This document shows positions 28,248 to 33,350 of a stretch of DNA of 33,350 nucleotides, piece after piece; within the stretch, counting starts at the first letter, position 1, and each line of letters begins with the position of its first letter. The DNA is taken from NCBI GenBank assembly GCA_900555635.1, contig USLU01000055.1, positions 1 to 33,350 of the forward strand, in the 5' to 3' direction. The notes under the pieces are model-generated. The model had not been told where the DNA came from, ran no database searches, and saw nothing but the letters and a program-made list of their open reading frames with translations. The stretch is from an uncultured Bacteroides sp. (GTDB taxonomy: Bacteria > Bacteroidota > Bacteroidia > Bacteroidales > Bacteroidaceae). A program made the translations under genes and the position numbers.

Positions 28248-29032
28248 ATGAGAAAAGAAGACAATTACTATTAAAAGCAATGGAGGTATGTGAAGGTATA
28301 GCCAAAGCTATTACCTTAAAGAATAATGGGAAACCGTTTTGTAATGCATATTGTCCTGGAGAAGATGTATTGATAAGTGTTTTAAATCAATTGATTGTAG
28401 AGATAAAAGATATTGAGCCTGAATGTTCTCAACGTTTGATGGCGGAACTCCAAAATATCAAGGGATTATCTAATCAATGTGTAAATCCATTCTCATTTGG
28501 AGCAATAGTTGCTATTGTGAATATTCTACGTATGAAGCATATTAACGTGCAAAAGAATGAAAAGAAATTTTTCATTAGTCATTCTTCTCTTGACAAGACT
28601 ATCGTTAACGGATTTGTTAAAGAGATATTGAAAATCGGTTGCGGCTTCAAGGATAATGAAATATTTTGTACTTTAGATTCAACTTCGATTCGTACAGGTG
28701 ACGATTTTCGAGAGAAAATTATTATGAATATGAAAGATTGCGATTATATATTTTTATTCATTTCTGAAAGCTACAATCTGAGCGATATATGTAAAAACGA
28801 AATGGGAGCAGCATGGGCATTAAAAGAAAAGAGAGTATTACCGTTTATTCTTCCTGGAGTTTCTTTTGAGCAAATGGGATTTCTTAATGTAGTAAAACAA
28901 GGAGCATCTATAACCGACAAACGAAAGCTAGATGAGTTTTATGATGAATTATGTGAATGTTACAATATTCATCCCGATTGGCCAAATTTTAATAAGGCAA
29001 AAGAGGAGTTCATTGAATTAATTACACAATAA
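28244..29032 (+). CDS. TIR-domain protein coupled to the methylase gene
   Basis: The protein has 262 residues. Residues 1-~105 are a helical N-terminal region with no match I recognise. From ~107 there is a TIR domain: KKFFISHSSLDK (first strand, Ser-containing loop), then DCDYIFLFISESYNLS and CKNEMGAAW with Glu186 at the usual catalytic glutamate of NAD-cleaving TIRs. Bacterial TIRs in defence often deplete NAD or make signalling nucleotides; that activity is inferred. The ATG overlaps the methylase stop (ATGA), a strong sign of joint translation. It has low G+C (16/60 in 28741-28800). It could instead be a TIR used as an adaptor. It is intact. Confidence 0.85.
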   Translation: MNEKRRQLLLKAMEVCEGIAKAITLKNNGKPFCNAYCPGEDVLISVLNQLIVEIKDIEPECSQRLMAELQNIKGLSNQCVNPFSFGAIVAIVNILRMKHINVQKNEKKFFISHSSLDKTIVNGFVKEILKIGCGFKDNEIFCTLDSTSIRTGDDFREKIIMNMKDCDYIFLFISESYNLSDICKNEMGAAWALKEKRVLPFILPGVSFEQMGFLNVVKQGASITDKRKLDEFYDELCECYNIHPDWPNFNKAKEEFIELITQ

Positions 29033-29038
29033 AAAATT

Positions 29039-29677
29039 ATGTCCCGATTAAGTGACCTATACGAGGCAATGGAAACATTGCGCAAAGAAGGTCTTTCATT
29101 GAATGAAGACCTCGAAAAACAAGTGAATGATTTGGAAGAGAACATCATCAAAAAAGAAATCCTTCCGATTGTAACTGAGACGATTGCACCGGCTTTAAAG
29201 CAAGTGCAGCGTGAATTAGTGCTTGTCGTGGATTATGTACCGGGCGCACCTATTAGTGTACACTTGTCTCGCAAACGAAATTTCACAGCAGATATAGCGG
29301 ATGCCAAAGAGATTCTTCCTGATCCACAGGTGGAACATAAAGAAATAGGTAAGACCGGACCAAAAGGCGAAATTGCGCCGGCTACCCGATTGAAGATTAC
29401 ATTTGCTGATGGTCGCGTGATTCAAGAGCCACAAGCAGCTGAGACTTTCCGTAAGTTTGTGATAGAAGTAGGTGCCGAACGTGTTCGTACTTTAGGAATG
29501 AAACAAAATAAAGTGCCTTTGATTTCCAATACGCTTGATAAGAAATATAAAAGTTCACAAAAGCCTGTCGGTAATGGTTGGTATCTGATGACATGTAGCA
29601 ATACGCTTACCAAGAAACGGGATATAGAACGTATAGCCAATATGTTTGATATAAAGATTAAAGTTGAAATAGTGTAA
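29039..29677 (+). CDS. Conserved-looking operon protein of unknown function
   Basis: I do not recognise this 212-residue protein. Residues ~8-60 are charged and helical, perhaps a coiled coil (LSLNEDLEKQVNDLEENI). A middle beta-rich segment (ELVLVVDYVPGAPISVHLS) is followed by ITFADGRVIQEPQAAETFRKF, then VGNGWYLMTCSNTLTKKRDI with a basic C-terminus. The DGRVI..P.AAETF part faintly recalls RAMA-type domains that read DNA in restriction systems, but that is a guess. No signal, membrane or enzyme motif. It sits six bases after the TIR gene and 11 before the next, in the same strand, so it is probably a component of the system. G+C returns to the higher level of the island here. Confidence 0.7.
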   Translation: MSRLSDLYEAMETLRKEGLSLNEDLEKQVNDLEENIIKKEILPIVTETIAPALKQVQRELVLVVDYVPGAPISVHLSRKRNFTADIADAKEILPDPQVEHKEIGKTGPKGEIAPATRLKITFADGRVIQEPQAAETFRKFVIEVGAERVRTLGMKQNKVPLISNTLDKKYKSSQKPVGNGWYLMTCSNTLTKKRDIERIANMFDIKIKVEIV

Positions 29678-29688
29678 TTCCTTCCATC

Positions 29689-31161
29689 ATGAAACGAATA
29701 AGAATATTCATAAGCAGCGTACAGAGTGAGTTTGTCGAAGAACGTGCAATGCTTTGTCATTATATCCGAACAGACGTATTATTGGGCAAATTCTTTGAAC
29801 CGTTTATTTTTGAGGAAGTTCCAGCTAATGAGTATCCTACAAATCATGTTTACCTGAAAGAAGTTGAGCTATGCGACATCTATTTGGGGCTGTATGGAAA
29901 TCTGTATGGATACGAGGATAAAGAAGGTATTTCTCCAACAGAGCGAGAATATGATTTGGCGGCATCATTGCATAAAAGCCGACTTATCTATATAAAAAGC
30001 ATTGGCGAGGAGAAAAGGCATCCCAAAGAAACGGCATTGATAAGAAAAGTAGAGCAAGATATAGTACGTAAGACTTTTGTAGATATTGACGGATTACGGA
30101 CTTCGGTATATGCTTCTTTAATCAGATATTTGGAAGAAAAGGAATATATCCGGTGGCGACCGTTTGATGCTTCCTGCGATAATGGAGCTACATTGAAGGA
30201 TTTGGATGAGGATAAAATGAGGAATTTTATACACATGGCTCGTTCGAAACGTAACTTCCCTCTGCCAGTAGAAACTTCTCCTGAGGTTTTGCTTACTCAT
30301 TTAGATTTAATTGATGAGGATGGGCGTTTGGCTAATGCAGCCATATTGTTGTTTGGAAAGAAACCTCAGAAGTATTTTATTACTTCAGAGATAAAGTGTG
30401 TGCAATTTTATGGAGATGTCGTAGAGAAACCAATGCCGGCATATCAGATATACAGAGGCGATGTTTTTGAACTGGTCGACCAAGCTACAAGTTTTGTAAT
30501 GAGCCGTATCGATAATTGGGTAGGAACAAGAGCAGAGGGAGAAAAAGCAGATATTCCGACACGTCCTGAATTGCCTATTGATGCCGTAAAGGAAGCCATT
30601 GTAAATGCTGTGTGCCATAGAGACTACACAAGCAATGCGAGTGTGCAGATAATGTTGTTTCGCAACAGACTGGAAATTTGGAATCCGGGAACATTACCAT
30701 ACGGACTTACCGTTCACAAACTTCATGGACCGCATAAATCGTTGCCCGCAAACCCGTTGCTTGCTGACCCAATGTATTGGAATGGATATATTGAGAAGGT
30801 GGGAACTGGTACGGAGGATATTATCAACAAGTGTCGGGAATATGGCCTAAAGTCTCCTGAATTTTATCAAGAAGAAGATTTTAGAGTAGTCATTTGGAGA
30901 ACAATCGCAGGGCAAGACGTTCCAAAGGTGATCCAAAGCGATCCAAACAATGATCCAAAGGTGATCCAAAGCGATCCAAACAATGAAGCTAGACTCTTAG
31001 AGTTGATAACAAAAAATCCCTCAGCGTCAAGGGCAGAACTCGCCAAGCGACTTGATTTAAGTGAACGGCAAATAAGAAAAATAATCGACCAACTACGTAA
31101 TAATGGTAAATTAAAACGGGAAGGTGGTAAAATTGGGAAATGGATTATTATTGAAGAATAA
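29689..31161 (+). CDS. DUF4062 / GHKL-like ATPase / winged-helix protein
   Basis: The protein has 490 residues. Residues 1-~95 form a DUF4062 domain (IRIFISSVQSEFVEERAML, VELCDIYLGLYGNLYG), found at the front of many defence-type ATPases. Residues ~195-410 match the ATP-binding regulator family (HATPase_c_4): LPIDAVKEAIVNAVCHRDYT with N-box Asn306, LEIWNPGTLPYGLT, and GTGTEDIINKCREYGL. The usual AlbA_2 front domain is replaced by DUF4062. A linker holding an exact 11-residue duplication (PKVIQSDPNND/E) leads to a winged helix at ~445-490 (SRAELAKRLDLSERQIRKII). Role unknown: sensor, regulator or effector of the upstream system. It is the last operon gene before a terminator. Confidence 0.8.
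   Translation: MKRIRIFISSVQSEFVEERAMLCHYIRTDVLLGKFFEPFIFEEVPANEYPTNHVYLKEVELCDIYLGLYGNLYGYEDKEGISPTEREYDLAASLHKSRLIYIKSIGEEKRHPKETALIRKVEQDIVRKTFVDIDGLRTSVYASLIRYLEEKEYIRWRPFDASCDNGATLKDLDEDKMRNFIHMARSKRNFPLPVETSPEVLLTHLDLIDEDGRLANAAILLFGKKPQKYFITSEIKCVQFYGDVVEKPMPAYQIYRGDVFELVDQATSFVMSRIDNWVGTRAEGEKADIPTRPELPIDAVKEAIVNAVCHRDYTSNASVQIMLFRNRLEIWNPGTLPYGLTVHKLHGPHKSLPANPLLADPMYWNGYIEKVGTGTEDIINKCREYGLKSPEFYQEEDFRVVIWRTIAGQDVPKVIQSDPNNDPKVIQSDPNNEARLLELITKNPSASRAELAKRLDLSERQIRKIIDQLRNNGKLKREGGKIGKWIIIEE
30921..30986 (+). repeat. Perfect 33-bp tandem duplication in coding DNA
   Basis: The unit 30921-30953 is repeated exactly at 30954-30986. Each unit holds the shorter word GATCCAAA. The copy is a multiple of three, so it adds 11 residues without breaking the frame. 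It lies in the linker between ATPase and winged helix; copy number may vary by slippage. Confidence 0.95.
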
Positions 31162-31165
31162 TAAA

Positions 31166-31213
31166 AAAAGTAGCCAACTTTTTGCTCCTAATAAGGAATT
31201 TGGCTACTTTTGT
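31166..31213 (+). terminator. Terminator closing the defence operon
   Basis: AAAAGTAGCCAA (31166-31177) pairs perfectly with TTGGCTACTTTT (31200-31211), a 12-bp stem over a 22-base loop, with T-rich sequence after it. It begins five bases past the last operon stop and is nearly symmetrical, so it may also work from the other side. Confidence 0.85.
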
Positions 31214-31498
31214 TTCAGAGTTGTTTGACATTAGCAAAATGCAGAAAATTAATGCGACCGTAATGTTGCCAAATCGTTACCGATAACTTATTACTTCTCA
31301 ATTACAGTCTGTCAGTCAGATAGGTATGTAAAAGTTTCTTATATGTAGGCAAAGATAGTAATAAAGAATGAAAGTCACATTAAATTCAAGTTCTGGACGT
31401 ACAAAAACTTATTTACGTAATAGATATTCTTTTAGATTACTTTTATATTTGCATCTTGAAGTAAAAACACGGCGATAGACCGTCCAAAACACTATAAA
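31212..31498 (+). promoter_or_regulatory. Non-coding gap with -7 box for the DUF418 gene
   Basis: No gene is seen. The only clear signal is TATATTTG at 31444-31451, a Bacteroides -7 box 47 bases before the ATG; a good -33 element is not evident. The right end of the accessory island is probably in this gap, but I could not find a direct repeat matching the left side. Confidence 0.5.
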
Positions 31499-32668
31499 AT
31501 GATACAACAAAAAGAAAAACAAACACGCATCGACGTGGCGGACGTACTACGTGGACTTGCCGTAATGGGCATCATTGTATTACATGCCATCGAACATTTC
31601 AACTTTTCTTCCTATCCCGACAAAGCTATGCAAAGCGACTGGCTCAACTTCATGGACAAAGCCATTTGGGACGGACTGTTCTTCACTTTTGGTGGAAAGG
31701 CTTATGCCGTATTCGCTCTGCTTTTCGGGTTCAGCTTCTATATTCAGGATAACAACCAACGCATGCGGGGCAAGGACTTCCGTTTGCGCTTCTGCTGGAG
31801 ATTAGTACTACTGTTTGTTCTCGGCAATATCAACGCTATATTCTTCACGGCCGAGGTATTGGTGCTTTATTCCTTGGTCGGCTTTATCTTGCCGCTTGTC
31901 TGCCGCCTGAAGGAGAAGTGGCTATGGGTGTTGGCCGGTCTGCTGTTGATACAACCGTTACCGCTTTACTATGTGATACGCGCTTGCATAGACCCTGCTT
32001 TCACTCCCCCCGTCATACCTACAAGAGAGCTTTGGGGAGCAGCTTTCGAAATGCAAAGCAACGGAACATTCCTCGAAACCATGCGTGTAAACTTGTGGGA
32101 AGGACAATTGGCCAGCCTGGCTTGGGCATGGGATCACGGCCGGGTATTTCAAACAGCGGCTCTCTTCTTGCTTGGGCTGCTGATAGGGCGTCGCGGACTG
32201 TTCTTGAAAGAGAATATGAAAGTGTGGAACAAAGTATTGTGTGGTGCACTTGTCGCTTTCTTCCCCTTATACGGATTGGGCAATATGCTTCCCGACTTCA
32301 TCGCCAATAAGGCGATACTCACCCCATTATTGCTAATCATTACTTCGCTATCGAAATTCTCGTTTATGCTGATACTCTTGTCGGGGGGCATCTTTGCCTT
32401 TTACCGTACCAATTTACACGGTCTTCTGATGAAGATAACCCCTTATGGCAAAATGAGTCTCACCAACTACATCACTCAAAGCATGGTAGGTGCCTTCATC
32501 TTCTATAACTGGGGACTGGGATTGCACAACCGGCTGGGCATCACCGCCAGTTGCTTGGTGGGAATATTGCTCTTCTTTGTGCAGTTTGCCTTCTGCCGCT
32601 GGTGGATGAACCGACATACGCATGGACTGCTTGAATACCTTTGGAAACGGGCTACCTGGTTGAAGTAA
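31499..32668 (+). CDS. DUF418-family membrane protein
   Basis: This 389-residue polytopic inner-membrane protein has about nine to ten hydrophobic segments. The start ADVLRGLAVMGIIVLHAIEHFNF and the end MKITPYGKMSLTNYITQSMVGAFIFY are the two hallmark regions of DUF418 (YeiB-like) proteins, a group related to acyltransferase-3 transporters. Substrate and reaction are not established for the family as far as I know. It has its own promoter-like box and no co-directional partner, so it is probably a single-gene transcript. Its C-richer codons resemble the chromosome rather than the island. Confidence 0.85.
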   Translation: MIQQKEKQTRIDVADVLRGLAVMGIIVLHAIEHFNFSSYPDKAMQSDWLNFMDKAIWDGLFFTFGGKAYAVFALLFGFSFYIQDNNQRMRGKDFRLRFCWRLVLLFVLGNINAIFFTAEVLVLYSLVGFILPLVCRLKEKWLWVLAGLLLIQPLPLYYVIRACIDPAFTPPVIPTRELWGAAFEMQSNGTFLETMRVNLWEGQLASLAWAWDHGRVFQTAALFLLGLLIGRRGLFLKENMKVWNKVLCGALVAFFPLYGLGNMLPDFIANKAILTPLLLIITSLSKFSFMLILLSGGIFAFYRTNLHGLLMKITPYGKMSLTNYITQSMVGAFIFYNWGLGLHNRLGITASCLVGILLFFVQFAFCRWWMNRHTHGLLEYLWKRATWLK

Positions 32669-32710
32669 GGCTATGCTGTTTTTTGATTTTCAAAATAATT
32701 GCCGAAATAC

Positions 32711-32813
32711 TTGACATCGCTTTTCTGATGTCGTATATTTGTAAGGTGAATTTATAGATACTTCAATTTTAAGTTAGGATAAACGGAGGGGTAATGCTTC
32801 TCCGTTTCTTTTT
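32711..32813 (+). ncRNA. Candidate short RNA (promoter plus terminator)
   Basis: TTG (32711-32713) and TATATTTG (32734-32741) with a 20-base gap form a good Bacteroides promoter. Downstream, AAACGGAG (32781-32788) pairs with CTCCGTTT (32800-32807) and is followed by a T run to 32813. A transcript of about 65 bases would result. No start codon with a sensible frame lies between them. Whether it is a functional RNA or just an orphan promoter is unknown. Confidence 0.45.
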
Positions 32814-32980
32814 TACCCTCACGTCTTCTTATTTCAAATGCCGCATGTTTGCTTCCTAAATGCCACACTTTAGCTCCCCAAACCTTAGGTCTAAGCAGGT
32901 GAAATGACTGGCATTTACCTCCAAAACCTTTGTGATTTTGGTGAAAAGCCCTAGCATTTCGGACACTGAAGTGCGGCAAA

Positions 32981-33072
32981 ACAGATGATGCGTTTAGAAC
33001 AAACAGATGATGCGTTTAGGGTGAACAGATGATGTATTCGAATAACACACACCATGTATCCCAATAACACAA
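32981..33072. repeat. Imperfect ~22-bp tandem repeats
   Basis: ACAGATGATGCGTTTAG occurs at 32981-32997 and again at 33003-33019, and the first ten bases recur at 33025-33034, a 22-base period. A related pair beginning ATGTAT and containing AATAACACA follows (about 33032 and 33053). There are no distinct spacers, so this is not a CRISPR array. Confidence 0.8.
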
Positions 33073-33227
33073 ACAAGAGACTTCAGCTTCCCACCCGTTA
33101 ATCTTTCGTAAATCTGCTCTTGACAACAATTTCGTTTTGAACCATACCGAAACCCTGAGCGCGAAAGACCTCAGATTTTTACATTGATCCCCCGATTTCA
33201 CTATGATTTCACCGAGTGCCTGAAAAC

Positions 33228-33266
33228 AAAAAAAGACAACCAGAAGTGGAAGCCTCCTAATTGTCT
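33228..33266 (-). terminator. Possible terminator of the tRNA transcript
   Basis: Reading the - strand, AGACAA (33266-33261) pairs with TTGTCT (33239-33234), followed by a run of seven T. The stem is short with a 21-base loop, but the T run and place just after the tRNA support it. Confidence 0.5.
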
Positions 33267-33289
33267 AATTCTAAAGCCTTTCGACTTTG

Positions 33290-33350
33290 TAGCGGGACCC
33301 GGGATTGAACCGGGGACCTCATGATTATGAATCATGCGCTCTAACCAGCT
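33290..33350 (-). tRNA. tRNA with CAU anticodon (elongator Met, or Ile2), 5' end outside the window
   Basis: On the - strand the visible 61 bases fold as a tRNA: D-arm end GAGC, anticodon stem CATGA/TCATG around loop TTCATAA (anticodon CAU), T arm CCCGG TTCAATC CCGGG, acceptor half TCCCGCT and discriminator A. The CCA is not encoded. The first bases of the acceptor and D arm lie beyond the window. It is not clearly the initiator, as it lacks the three G:C pairs at the anticodon stem. Elongator methionine and lysidine-modified isoleucine-2 tRNAs cannot be told apart here. Confidence 0.9.

Larger units (their letters stand above)
32669..33289. other. Gene-free stretch with repeats and a possible short RNA
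   Basis: No credible protein gene is present. Contents: a promoter/terminator pair (32711-32813), several copies of a GGCATTT/AAATGCC-like word between about 32838 and 32960, 22-bp tandem repeats (32981-33034) with a related pair to 33072, and a terminator for the tRNA on the other strand. Confidence 0.7.

Noticed and set aside
19140..31300. Paired attachment-site repeats flanking the island
   Set aside because: Reading both edges by eye gave no convincing direct repeat; a computed search would be needed.
32981..33072. CRISPR array
   Set aside because: Repeats are few, imperfect and almost adjacent, with no unique spacers and no cas genes.
33290..33350. Initiator tRNA-fMet
   Set aside because: The anticodon stem is CATGA/TCATG, without the three consecutive G:C pairs of initiator tRNAs.

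Overview
The window looks like a Bacteroides (Bacteroidales) chromosome. It carries a SusC/SusD pair, a hybrid two-component system regulator, several promoter-like TAnnTTTG -7 boxes with few Shine-Dalgarno sites, and remnants of Bacteroidales-type conjugative elements. No species assignment is attempted.

Region 1 (1-17138) is a polysaccharide or glycoprotein utilisation locus (PUL), all on the + strand. In order it holds a GH127-type beta-L-arabinofuranosidase (5' end off the window), SusC, SusD, a DUF4859-type lipoprotein, an HExxH zinc-peptidase-like lipoprotein, a GH146-type beta-L-arabinofuranosidase, a second paralogous HExxH protein and a 1328-residue hybrid two-component system (HTCS) regulator. 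Two beta-L-arabinofuranosidase-like enzymes beside two peptidase-like proteins suggest a substrate such as hydroxyproline-rich plant glycoprotein (extensin-type beta-L-arabinosides). The substrate is inferred.

Region 2 (17139-18614) holds a GuaA-type GMP synthase whose glutaminase domain is shortened and has lost its nucleophilic cysteine, followed by a strong terminator.

Region 3 (about 18612-31211) is an accessory island. On the left is a truncated acyltransferase gene. Next comes a tyrosine recombinase broken by an internal deletion, then two small mobile-element proteins (one DUF3408-like) and a palindrome-rich stretch that may be an old transfer origin. The cargo is a tight six-gene operon (21345-31161): an XRE regulator; a PLD-nuclease/SNF2-helicase fusion; a large N6-adenine methyltransferase with a target-recognition domain; a TIR-domain protein whose start overlaps the methylase stop; an unrecognised 212-residue protein; and a DUF4062/ATPase/winged-helix protein containing a perfect 33-bp tandem duplication. 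It ends in a clear terminator. I read it as a restriction-modification-like defence system with a built-in TIR effector, and it is the most interesting part of the window. The methylase recognition domain and the TIR gene form one AT-rich block, as if exchanged together.

Region 4 (31212-33350) is chromosomal again: a DUF418-type membrane protein, a 620-bp non-coding stretch with a possible short RNA (promoter plus terminator) and imperfect repeats, and the 3' part of a CAU-anticodon tRNA on the - strand, cut by the window end.
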